Below, in pieces: positions 38,102 through 46,570 of a stretch of DNA of 64,000 bases. The stretch's first letter is position 1, and the number at the start of each line of letters is the position of its first letter. The DNA is from AP-15 sp963772965 (lineage in GTDB: Bacteria; Pseudomonadota; Alphaproteobacteria; ATCC43930; CGMCC-115725). The notes beneath the pieces were generated by a model. That model saw only the letters and a list, made by a program, of their open reading frames with translations, did no database searches and had not been told where the DNA came from. The translations under genes were made by a program, and so were the position numbers. The stretch spans positions 1-64,000 of the forward strand of contig CAVYZU010000014.1 in NCBI GenBank assembly GCA_963772965.1, written 5' to 3'.

Positions 38102-38767
38102 AAAGGGTTTCGATGTGGGCGAAATCGCTGTCGACCGCCTTGAATTTTTTTCTAAGCCGCTTGATGTGGCTGTCGATCGTTCGGTCGTCGACATAGATGT
38201 GCTCGCCATACGCCGCGTCCATCAACTGGTCGCGGCTTTTGACGTGCCCAGGGCGGTGCGCCAGCGACTTCAGGATCAGAAACTCGGTCACCGTCAGCTC
38301 GACGTGTTGATTGCTCCAGGTGCACAGATGCCGGGCCGGGTCAAGCACCAGCTGACCGCGCACAACAACCGGTTCGCCCTGCGGGTCGTTGTGCTCCCGC
38401 GCCAACTCGCCGCGGCGGATCAAGGCGCGGATGCGCTCGATCAGCAGCCGCTGCGAAAACGGCTTCTTATATAGTCGTCGGCCCCCATCCGCAGTCCGAG
38501 CAATTCATCGACCTCGTCGTCTTTGGAGGTCAAGAAGATGACAGGGATATGGCTCAGCCGCCGCAATTGTTCGAGCAACTCCATACCATCCATCCGCGGC
38601 ATCTTGATGTCGAGGACAGCAATATCGACCGGCTGGGCGTTCATCCCTTTTAGCGCTTCCGCCCCATCGCTGTAGCAGCGCACCGCAAAGCCCTCAGCTT
38701 CGAGCGCGATCGACACCGAGGTCAGGATGTTGCGGTCGTCATCGACAAGAGCAATGGTGTTTGCCAC
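38070..38767 (-). pseudogene. chvI: ChvI-type response regulator with an apparent one-base deletion
   Basis: The receiver half (from a GTG at 38767 preceded by GGGGGA) reads ANTIALVDDDRNILTSVS and has the phosphoacceptor Asp in VLDIKMPRMDG. It ends ADDYI then enters a wrong frame and stops. The winged-helix half (LTVTEFLILKSLAHRPGHVK, DSHIKRLRKKF, YGVGYRYRDR) continues in another frame. Between 38468 and 38469 one base is missing: restoring it gives DDYIKKPFSQRLLIERI, the conserved junction. Both halves are otherwise intact, so this is either a sequence error or a very recent loss of a usually essential regulator. Confidence 0.9.
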
Positions 38768-38964
38768 TTGTTGTCCCCCAATAATCTCCCGCAAGCCGTA
38801 ACGGACGCGAAACGGAATGCAATTGCGTTAAATATGGCCATTTACCGCCATCGACCAGCCCGCTGCCGTGCTTTCTGATTGTACGGCATCGGAATTGGCG
38901 GCTGTGCCCGTTGTTGATCGCTGTTTCACTTGACGCCTGAGCACCGCTGCCGCTGATTTACGGC

Positions 38965-39681
38965 ATGGCCGATCAAGAATCGAACCGCGATCCCGCCCGG
39001 CTTGCTCGCCGGCTGATGCGTCGTTGCGAACGCGCGGCACTCGCCACTAGCCTGCTCGGCGCGCCTTATGTTTCACTGGTCCTGCACGCCGCCGATCTTG
39101 ATGCGAGCCCGATATTGCTGCTGTCCGATCTCGCTCAGCATGCCCGCAACATCGCGCTCGACCCGCGGGTATCGTTACTGCTCGACGGCACGGATGATGT
39201 TGTCGACCGGCTCGACGGACCCCGGCTAACAGTGATCGGTCGGGCGGAAACCGTTGCCGATGCCGGTCTTCTGGCGCGTTTTACCGCACGTCACCCATCG
39301 AGCGCGTTGTACGCCGGCTTTGCCGATTTTCGTGTTTATCGCGTTGTTGTCGAACGTGGTCATCTGATCGCCGGTTTCGGGCGGATCGAATGGATCGATC
39401 GCGCCGATCTGCTGTTTACCGCGGATGCCGACGCGTTGGCTGAAGCCGAGCCCGATATCGTGACGAATTTGAACGAGAGTTGTGGCGCTACGCTCGACCT
39501 GTGCGCGGGAAAACTACTGGGGCGTGCGGAGACCGGGTGGCGCGTGACCAACCTCGATCCCGAGGGTCTTGATCTGCGCTCCGTCAATGCGACCGCACGG
39601 CTCGAGTTTCCGGTCGCGGCTCTGACCGCCGAGGCTGTGCGCGTGGCATTGGTCGGGCTCGCTGAGAAAGCCCGCCTTTAA
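38965..39681 (+). CDS. HugZ/PPOX-type flavin-fold protein
   Basis: A 238-residue protein with an N-terminal split-barrel domain of the pyridoxamine-5'-phosphate oxidase fold (CERAALATSLLGAPYVSLVL, LLSDLAQHARNIALDPRVSL, LYAGFADFRVYRVVVERGHL) and a C-terminal DUF2470-like domain. In HugZ heme oxygenases that domain begins with an HMNxDH block; here the corresponding text is VTNLNESCGATLDL, without the histidines. Heme degradation is therefore doubtful. It is divergent from chvI and sits between chvI and pckA. Confidence 0.8.
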   Translation: MADQESNRDPARLARRLMRRCERAALATSLLGAPYVSLVLHAADLDASPILLLSDLAQHARNIALDPRVSLLLDGTDDVVDRLDGPRLTVIGRAETVADAGLLARFTARHPSSALYAGFADFRVYRVVVERGHLIAGFGRIEWIDRADLLFTADADALAEAEPDIVTNLNESCGATLDLCAGKLLGRAETGWRVTNLDPEGLDLRSVNATARLEFPVAALTAEAVRVALVGLAEKARL

Positions 39682-39700
39682 CGCCCGCGTTGCGCGAACT

Positions 39701-39729
39701 TTGACAGATTCGCACGCCTGTGGTACGCG
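39701..39729 (+). promoter_or_regulatory. Candidate pckA promoter
   Basis: A perfect TTGACA at 39701-39706 is followed after 17 bases by TACGCG at 39724-39729, about 60 bases before the pckA start. The -35 element is strong and the -10 weak. In relatives pckA is a ChvI target, so an activator site nearby would fit, but none can be defined here. Confidence 0.35.
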
Positions 39730-39789
39730 CCATCCATCATCAGCGCCGTAAGCGATGTTGCATCACGCCGCACCAGGAGGAAACGTCGA

Positions 39790-41407
39790 ATGCAGGCCAA
39801 TCCGGTGACCGCGTTTAAAAGCCGTTTCGGGCTCGACCGCCAAGGCATGCGTCATCTCGGGGCCGAGCATTGGAATTTATCGATGCCCGTCCTCTACGAA
39901 CATGCGGTGCGCCGCTGCGAGGGCGAGGTCGTCGCGGGCGGCAGTTTTTCGGTCAACACCGGGGCGTTTACCGGGCGCACGCCGCGCGACAAGTACATCG
40001 TCGAAGAAGCCGGGACCAAGGACACGGTGTGGTGGGGCAGCATCAATCAGCCGGTGTCGCCCGAGCGTTTCGACAGCCTGCATCAGCGCATGCTCGCCTA
40101 TTTCCAGCGCCGCGAGCTGTTTGTGCAGGACCTTTATGCCGGGGCCGACCCGGCCTATCGCTTGCCGGTGCGGGTCGTGACCGACAGCGCCTGGCACAGC
40201 CTGTTCTCGCGCAACATGTTCATCCGACCGCCAGCCGAGGAGTTACCCGGTTTCGAGCCCGCCTTTACGATTTTGCACGCACCCGCTTTCCGCGCGTTGG
40301 CCGAAAGCGACGGGATCAACTCCGACGTCTTTATCTTTGTCAATTTCGCCCGTGGGCTGGTGCTGATCGGCGGCACCGAATATGCCGGTGAGATCAAGAA
40401 GTCGGTCTTCGGCTACCTGAATTTCGTATTGCCGGCGCGCGGCGTTTTGCCGATGCATGCGTCGGCCAATGTCGGGCCAAAGGGCGACGCCGCGATCTTT
40501 TTCGGGCTGTCGGGGACCGGGAAGACGACCTTGTCGGCGGACAATTCGCGCACCCTGATCGGCGATGACGAGCATGGGTGGAGCGACAACGGCGTCTTCA
40601 ATTTCGAAGGCGGCTGCTACGCCAAGGTCATCAATCTCTCGCCTACCGCCGAGCCCGAGATCTATGCGACGATCGGCCGCTTTGGCACCGTGCTCGAAAA
40701 TGTCGTGGTCGACCCGGTGTCGCGGCTGCCCGATGTCGACGACGACAGCCTGACCGAAAATACCCGCGCCTGCTATCCGCTCGATTTTATTCCGAACGCC
40801 GATCCGACCGGGCTCGGCCCGCATCCGGCCAATGTCGTGATGCTGACCGCCGATGCGTTTGGGGTCATGCCGCCGATCGCCAAGCTCACCGCCGAACAGG
40901 CCATGTACCATTTTCTCTCGGGCTACACGGCGCGTGTGGCCGGCACCGAAAAGGGCCTCGGCAACGCACCGGAAGCGACATTTTCGACCTGCTTTGGCGC
41001 ACCGTTTATGCCGCGCCACCCGGCGGTCTACGCAGAGTTGCTCGGCGAGCGGATCAAGCGGCACGGCTCGCAATGCTGGCTCGTCAACACCGGCTGGTCG
41101 GGCGGCACCTATGGCGTCGGCAAGCGCATGCCCATCGCCCACACCCGGGCGTTATTGCGCGCCGCTCTCGACGGCCGGCTCGGCGATATGCCGGTGCGGC
41201 GGGAGCCGAATTTCGGCCTGCTGGTTCCCGAAGGCTGCCCCGAGGTGCCGAGCGAGGTGCTCGACCCGCGCAGCACCTGGTCCGACAAGCGCGCCTATGA
41301 CCGAAACCGCGCGCGAACTGACCCATCGCTTCGAGGAGAATTTCCGCGAATTCGAGCCGTTCGTCAGCGACGAGGTCAAATCCGCCGGAATCCACCCCGC
41401 AGCCTAG
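39790..41407 (+). CDS. pckA: ATP-dependent phosphoenolpyruvate carboxykinase, frame break near the C-terminus
   Basis: Converts oxaloacetate to PEP in gluconeogenesis. The protein has GRTPRDKYIV, the kinase-1a P-loop FFGLSGTGKTTLSAD, the kinase-2 GDDEHGWSDNGVFNFEGGCYAK and WLVNTGWSGG. AGGAGG lies upstream of the ATG. At 41301-41302 one extra C shifts the frame: removing it yields ETARELTHRFEENFREFEPF and the normal end at 41407. As written the frame instead runs on to 42054 and fuses falsely to the next gene. About 35 terminal residues are affected. Likely a sequence error, or a recent mutation. Confidence 0.9.
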
Positions 41408-41490
41408 TCGACCGCTCCACCCCAGGTCGGAGCACCGGAACGCCGGTTGGCGATCCGGCGTTTTCCGCCGCGGGGTGCGGGTGGAGCGAA

Positions 41491-42054
41491 ATGCTGACGA
41501 TCGCCGAGGCGCAAGAGCGGACCGAGCAGTTCCTGACCGGGCAGATGCTGCAGGCGCTGCGCGCGGTCGAGTACGAATTGCCGAGCTTTGACACCGAGCC
41601 GCGCGAGGTCGAGCTGGCGGCGATGGCGCGCTCGCAAGTCGAGATCCGCCATGTCCGCGGCGCTCCCGATGCGACATACCTCGTGCAGGCATTTGGCGAC
41701 GAACTGCTGATGCAGTTGCAGCTCAATGTCCACCGTCTGGTCGTCGTCTACCGGGTGCCGTCGGTCGATGCGCTCGACGCCAACACATTGTCGGTCCGGC
41801 TCGAACGCTGGCGGCTTGGCGCCGAGCATGCCGGCTGGAAGTTCGGCTGGCGCGATGCGCCGATATTGGGCGATCCCGTCCGGCGCTATATCGAAACCTA
41901 TTGCTATGCCTTCGCCGGGCAGGATTTTCTCGAAAGCGAGTCGCAGCAGCTCTACTGGCGCACCGACATCGTGCAGATGACCCGCTATTACATGCTCGAA
42001 GCAGCGCGCTCCGGCATCCGGTTGTCGCCGCGCCGCGCCGGGTTCCCGGTCTAG
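41491..42054 (+). CDS. Conserved protein of unknown function downstream of pckA
   Basis: A 187-residue protein starting MLTIAEAQERTEQFLTGQML with GGTGGAG just before the ATG. It is mixed alpha/beta without signal peptide or membrane segment: LMQLQLNVHRLVVVYRVPSV in the middle and QQLYWRTDIVQMTRYYMLEA near the end. I do not recognise a named family. It is 84 bases after the true pckA end and on the same strand, so it may be cotranscribed. In the raw frame it looks like a C-terminal extension of PckA, which I attribute to the frame break. Confidence 0.75.
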   Translation: MLTIAEAQERTEQFLTGQMLQALRAVEYELPSFDTEPREVELAAMARSQVEIRHVRGAPDATYLVQAFGDELLMQLQLNVHRLVVVYRVPSVDALDANTLSVRLERWRLGAEHAGWKFGWRDAPILGDPVRRYIETYCYAFAGQDFLESESQQLYWRTDIVQMTRYYMLEAARSGIRLSPRRAGFPV

Positions 42055-42170
42055 TAGCGATCAGCCCGTCCGCTCTAACGACCGCGTTCCGTGGACTCAG
42101 TGTGTTCAATCTGCGTTTTAATGGCAAGGCTGCGTCCGCAAGCGGCCGTCCCTGCCTCCGGCGTTCGAGA

Positions 42171-42236
42171 TCAGCGAAACGCCGGAATGACCTTGGCGGC
42201 GAATAATTCCAGCTGATCGCCAAATCGGATGTTCTC
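42171..42236 (-). pseudogene. Possible C-terminal tail of an LLM-class oxidoreductase
   Basis: The minus strand reads NIRFGDQLELFAAKVIPAFR and then stop, which resembles the last helix of luciferase-like monooxygenases (ELFxxxVIPAFR). It breaks off where the CoA-transferase frame on the plus strand begins, so two truncated genes seem to meet head-on. Only about 20 residues are available, so this is tentative. Confidence 0.35.
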
Positions 42237-43154
42237 TTAGAAAATTTTGGGCCGGGCGCGCTCGACCGATTGGGTTTCGGCTATGACGCGCTCAAGGAAA
42301 TCAACCCCGGGCTGATCTATGCGACGATCAAGGGCTTCGGCACCTATGGTCCCTATCGCGATTACAAGAGCTACGAGCCGATCGCCCAGGCGACGGGCGG
42401 GGCGATGAGCATCAACGGCTTTCCGGAAAATCCGCCGACCTTTGTGGTTCCAGCAATCGGCGATTCCGGAACCGGGATGCATATGGCGATCGGCATCCTG
42501 GCCGCGTTGCAGCAGCGCCATGCGACCGGCCTTGGCCAGCATGTCGAAGTCTCGATGCAGGACGCGGTCTTCAACCTGATCCGGGTCAGTCTGCGCGATC
42601 ACCAGCGGTTTGGCGCGCCGATGCCGCGGCGCGGCAATCAGATGGGCCGAGGTGTGCCGAGCACGACCTATCCCTGTGCCCCGGGCGGCGCCAACGACTA
42701 CGTCTTTATCACCGCGCAGCAGCAGATGTGGCCCGCCTTTGCCGAGGCGATTGGCCGCCCCGAACTGGCGCAAGACCCACGTTTTGCGAGTGAGGACGGC
42801 CGTTGGGAAAATCGCGCGGCGCTTAACGCGATTATCGAGGGGTGGACGCGCGCTCGCACAAAGCACCAGGTGATGCAGGTTCTGGGGTCTGCCGGCGTCC
42901 CGTGCGGCGCCTGCCAGGACACCGGCGAGGTGCTCGCCGACCCGCACCTGAAGGCGCGCGAGATGATCGTCGATGTCGATTATCCGACCCGCGGCACCTA
43001 TCAGACAGTCGGCTGCCCGATCAAGCTTTCGGACTCGCCCGCCGCCGTGACCCGTCCGCCGCAACTCGGCGAGCACACCGCCGACCTGCTCGCGGAAGTC
43101 TGCGGCCTCGACCCCGACGAAATCCGCCGGCTTCGCGACGACGGGGTCATCTGA
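42225..43154 (+). pseudogene. Class III (CaiB/BaiF) CoA transferase lacking its N-terminus
   Basis: The frame reads SDVLLENFGPGALDRLGFGY, then NPGLIYATIKGFGTYGPYRD, GLGQHVEVSMQDAVFNLIR and a normal end, DPDEIRRLRDDGVI. That is about 305 residues of a usual 390-400. The first 90 residues, including the glycine-rich start and the beginning of the CoA site, are missing, and a TAA closes the frame just upstream. The nearest start is a TTG at 42270. The catalytic Asp region (MQDAVF) is kept. Probably inactive because of a truncating rearrangement at about 42225. Confidence 0.7.
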
Positions 43155-43246
43155 CCCGCCTCGAAACATCACGAGGATTGCTGAGTAGACCCCTGGCCCT
43201 CGACGACAGCTATTTCGGCGCGACGCTGAAGACCTGACGCGTAAAC

Positions 43247-43954
43247 TTACGGTTTTCGCTCTTCGATTTCGTCGAGCACGGTTTCGGGTGCGACATCTTC
43301 CATTAATTCATCGACCTCGTCATCGACTTCGGTGCTGACGTCGAGCCGGGCGGCGACGGCCGACACCATCGCGACGAGTTTGGTGACCTCGTGCTCGGCC
43401 AACAGGTTGATCTGCAGATCGAGCTCAGCGCGCTTCTCGGCGGCGGCGGTCATCCGGTTTTGGCTGATCAGGATAAAGGTCGACAGAAAGATCGCTTCGA
43501 CCGACGCCACCATCGCCAGGATTACAAAAGACGGGTCGAATTTCGGTATTCCCGGAACGATGCCGAGATTGACGATAATCCACAGACCGAACACCGCGAC
43601 ATGCAGATAAACAAACCGCATGCTCCCGGTAAAGCGGGTGATCGCGTCGGCAACACGTTCTTCAAAGCTGGCGATCGCTTCGTCGCGGCCGCGCCGTTCC
43701 TCCATTATGCGGATGTTGCGGGCAAGTACCGAACCCAGCCCCGGCGGTTTTGGCGAGGGCCGGCTTGGGTGCGGCGGCACGCCCGGTATCTGACTGGCGG
43801 ATCGAGGCTGGCGCTCGATCACTCTACGTTTCCCACAGCCCTTGCATCCGTTCAGAAAACCCGGATGCGTCAGCAAGGGTTCCTCGGATGCCCGGTAGAG
43901 AGATTTCTGAGCTGCTATTGAAATAAACGGTTTGGAGGGCCGGCCAGGGAGCAA
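43247..43954 (-). CDS. DUF1003 family membrane protein
   Basis: A protein of up to 235 residues. The DUF1003 core has IASFEERVADAITRFTGSMR, TM1 FVYLHVAVFGLWIIVNLG and TM2 ILAMVASVEAIFLSTFILIS, then QNRMTAAAEKRAELDLQINL. An acidic tail (DDEVDELMEDVAPETV) ends it. The N-terminal 80 residues contain a CKGC pair that may belong to the zinc-ribbon-like leader of some members. The longest start is a TTG, and an internal ATG at 43705 is possible. Function unknown; an inner-membrane location is expected. Confidence 0.85.
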   Translation of the reverse strand: MLPGRPSKPFISIAAQKSLYRASEEPLLTHPGFLNGCKGCGKRRVIERQPRSASQIPGVPPHPSRPSPKPPGLGSVLARNIRIMEERRGRDEAIASFEERVADAITRFTGSMRFVYLHVAVFGLWIIVNLGIVPGIPKFDPSFVILAMVASVEAIFLSTFILISQNRMTAAAEKRAELDLQINLLAEHEVTKLVAMVSAVAARLDVSTEVDDEVDELMEDVAPETVLDEIEERKP

Positions 43955-44045
43955 AGTCGCGTCGGTCTTAACCGCGCTGCGACTTAGTGATCATCACGAG
44001 GGCAACGGTTGGCTCTTTTAAAGATAGGGCGTTCCACGATTGGCG

Positions 44046-44068
44046 GTGCCGGACAAGTTGTCCGGCAC
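44046..44068. repeat. Perfect inverted repeat (9-bp stem, 5-base loop)
   Basis: GTGCCGGAC, loop AAGTT, GTCCGGCAC lies 28 bases beyond the end of the Rieske gene and before the DUF1003 gene on the same strand. It would form a strong RNA hairpin. No T run follows on the minus strand, so it is not a classical intrinsic terminator. It could stabilise the 3' end of the Rieske transcript or be an operator. Confidence 0.5.
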
Positions 44069-44095
44069 GCGCCATCTGCGGTCGGTTATTTGGTT

Positions 44096-45391
44096 TTATT
44101 TGGCCGCGACCGGCATCTCCTCGGCGTACATCTCGGGCAGAACCGCCTGCCGCCAAGTCTCTTGGCGTGGGAAGATCTTTTCGATCGCGCGCGCCTGGTA
44201 ATAGCTGGTGTCGGTCCCCGGCGGGTTGCCGCCGGACTGAACGGTTTTGACCGAGTTGAGCAGCAAGCGCCGGGTGGCGATGATCGCCCGGTCGGCTGGT
44301 CCCAAATGCTCCTTGGAGCGATCGACCACCGGCCCCATCGTCTCCTGCAGGGCGCGATCCTGGGTGTTAACCCCGTCGATGCCGGTAAAGGTCTCGTATT
44401 TCTGGACCTTGCGATCGATCATCCAGTTGTTGCGCTTGCTGCGGAACGAGCGGAACTCACCGGACTGCTCGACATAGTCGGGGCCGTTGCCGTTGCCGCG
44501 TTCCATGCGGTCGTCATCGGTGAGCCCCGCATCGCCGTAGCTGTACATCCAGTTGTACACCATGCAGTTCTCGTCATCGATCGGGACCCAGATATGGCCG
44601 GCGATGTTGGTACGGTCACCACCTCCCAGCGCGCGTCCCAATTGCTGCGGACGGATCTGGGTGAACGGCATGACGAAATGGTACGAGCGCACATAGGTCT
44701 TGTCGTCGTCGAGCGGGCGAATGCCGACATAGCGATAGCCGTAATCGGTGATGTCGACCTCGAGAAGCGGCGCCTTGCCGCGGACAAACGGCCCATCAAC
44801 CGGAATGCCGGGGCGATTGGTGTTGCTCGTGATCGTGCGATGCAGGATCGGGGCATGCGAGGTATCGATGCCGCCTTCGAGCGCCTGCAGCCAGTTGCAC
44901 TCCTCCCACACCTTCGACACGTGGCGATGGGTCTCCGGCACCTGAGTCCACTCAAACGCCGGGGGTGCGGGCATTTTGTCCTTTGGCCCCATATAGGCCC
45001 AGATGATGCCACCCATCTCGACCGTCGGGTAAGAGGTCAGCCGGACCTTGTGGCAGAACGGCTCGGGCTCGTTCATCTGCTCGAGGCAATTGCCGTTAAC
45101 GTCGTATTTCCAGCCGTGATAGACGCAGCGCAGCCCGTTTTCCTCGTTGCGCCCAAACCATAAGGAGACGCGGCGATGCGGACAGAATTCGTCGATCAGC
45201 CCGACCCGGCCCTGGGTGTCGCGAAATGCGACAAGCTTCTCACCCATCAATTGCACGCGCACCGGCTCGCCGTCCGGCTCCGACAATTCGCGGGTCATCA
45301 ATGCCGGGATCCAGTAGCGGCGCAACACGTTGCCCATCGCCGTTCCCGGTCCGACGCGGGTGATCAATTCATTGTCTTCGGGTGAGAGCAT
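44096..45391 (-). CDS. Rieske-type ring-hydroxylating oxygenase alpha subunit
   Basis: A 431-residue oxygenase. The Rieske [2Fe-2S] site is CPHRRVSLWFGRNEENGLRC followed by VYHGW (CxH..CxxH). The catalytic domain has GIDTSHAPILHR with the two His of the mononuclear iron site. The arrangement resembles phthalate 4,5-dioxygenase and vanillate demethylase oxygenases, which use a separate reductase. No reductase gene is adjacent. Probably attacks an aromatic acid. The gene is divergent from a GNAT gene. Confidence 0.9.
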   Translation of the reverse strand: MLSPEDNELITRVGPGTAMGNVLRRYWIPALMTRELSEPDGEPVRVQLMGEKLVAFRDTQGRVGLIDEFCPHRRVSLWFGRNEENGLRCVYHGWKYDVNGNCLEQMNEPEPFCHKVRLTSYPTVEMGGIIWAYMGPKDKMPAPPAFEWTQVPETHRHVSKVWEECNWLQALEGGIDTSHAPILHRTITSNTNRPGIPVDGPFVRGKAPLLEVDITDYGYRYVGIRPLDDDKTYVRSYHFVMPFTQIRPQQLGRALGGGDRTNIAGHIWVPIDDENCMVYNWMYSYGDAGLTDDDRMERGNGNGPDYVEQSGEFRSFRSKRNNWMIDRKVQKYETFTGIDGVNTQDRALQETMGPVVDRSKEHLGPADRAIIATRRLLLNSVKTVQSGGNPPGTDTSYYQARAIEKIFPRQETWRQAVLPEMYAEEMPVAAK

Positions 45392-45529
45392 CAGTGAATT
45401 CCTTTCTAACGGCCCGGGTGTGGATCATCCGCCGATTATGTCTCGAGGACAAGCATGAGCCAACGTTCCAGGCCGCTATCCGAGAACGATTTCTGCTAGA
45501 GAGGGGGGGTAGGGAGGAAAGGTGGTGCG

Positions 45530-46387
45530 ATGAGGCTAAATTTGAGGCCGGTCGGCATTAGTGACGCCGACGCCTGCGGCGCGATCTGTTTTGAGGCGTT
45601 CAAAGCGATTTCGACCGAGCACAACTTCCCGTGGGATCTGCCGTCCTCCGAGATCGCTATCGGGCTGATGCGCGGGCTGCTCGCCAGTTCCGGCTTTTAT
45701 GGTGTGGTCGCCGAGGACGATGGGAAAATCGTCGGCAGCAATTTTCTCGATGAGCGCGGACCGATCGGTGGAGTAGGGCCGATCACCGTCAATCCGACCG
45801 TGCAAAATCACGGAATTGGACGGCGCTTGATGCTAGCCGTGCTGGACCGCGCTGCCGAGCGCCGCTTTGCCGGCGTCAGGCTGGTGCAATCGGCCTATCA
45901 CAACCGTTCTCTGTGCCTATACACAATGCTCGGCTTTGAGACCCGCGAACCACTGTCGAAGATCAACGGCAAACCGTTGGGGCTCAGATTCCCCGGTTAT
46001 GATGTGAGGCCGGCGAGCGAGGCGGATGTCGCGAAATGCGTGGCGCTGTGCCGGCGTATCCACGGGCACGATCGCGGCGGCGAATTGCGCGACGCAATTG
46101 CGCAGGGCACGGCGCGCGTTGTCGAGCATCTCGGGGAAATCACCGGTTATGCGACCGATATCGCATTCTTTGGGCACGCTGTTTCCGAGACCAATCAGGG
46201 GCTGAAGGCTCTGATCGGCGGGGCGCCAACTTTCCCCGCCGGCGGCTTTTTGCTGCCGACGCGCAATGGCGAGCTATTTCGCTGGTGCCTGCAGCACGGA
46301 CTGCGGCTGGTCCACCAAATGACCCTGATGACGATCGGCCTCTACAACGAGCCCGCCGGAGTTTATCTGCCCTCTGTGCTGTTCTGA
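45530..46387 (+). CDS. GNAT N-acetyltransferase with duplicated-domain layout
   Basis: A 285-residue protein. The first domain is a clear GNAT: GPITVNPTVQNHGIGRRLML (acetyl-CoA loop) and CLYTMLGFETREP. The second half starts again with VRPASEADVAKCVALCRRI but its acetyl-CoA loop is lost, and it ends HQMTLMTIGLYNEPAGVYLP. The second domain is probably structural or substrate binding. The upstream leader has a long purine run (GGGAGGAAAGG) at suitable distance from the ATG. Confidence 0.87.
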   Translation: MRLNLRPVGISDADACGAICFEAFKAISTEHNFPWDLPSSEIAIGLMRGLLASSGFYGVVAEDDGKIVGSNFLDERGPIGGVGPITVNPTVQNHGIGRRLMLAVLDRAAERRFAGVRLVQSAYHNRSLCLYTMLGFETREPLSKINGKPLGLRFPGYDVRPASEADVAKCVALCRRIHGHDRGGELRDAIAQGTARVVEHLGEITGYATDIAFFGHAVSETNQGLKALIGGAPTFPAGGFLLPTRNGELFRWCLQHGLRLVHQMTLMTIGLYNEPAGVYLPSVLF

Positions 46388-46570
46388 TCGGCTGGTCTGC
46401 GTGCGGCGCCGGCCCCGCCAAGCCGAAATCGGGCGAATTTGACCGGGAAGCGCCAATAAACTTTGCAAACTTTGCGCTGACGCTTCTTTTGGCTGGAACT
46501 TAGGCCGGCAGTGCAAAAAATGCTATAGTGTCCGCCAAGTTGGCCACGGAGCGGGTGCGTTGAGGATCAC

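Noticed and set aside
39790..42054. A 754-residue PEP carboxykinase fusion protein
   Set aside because: The normal PckA C-terminus is present in another frame after one extra base, and the downstream part has its own start and ribosome site.
42237..43172. A 311-residue open frame antisense to the CoA transferase
   Set aside because: The sense frame is a clear CaiB/BaiF protein; the antisense has no family features.
44046..44068. Intrinsic terminator for the Rieske gene
   Set aside because: The stem is strong but no T run follows it on the transcribed strand.
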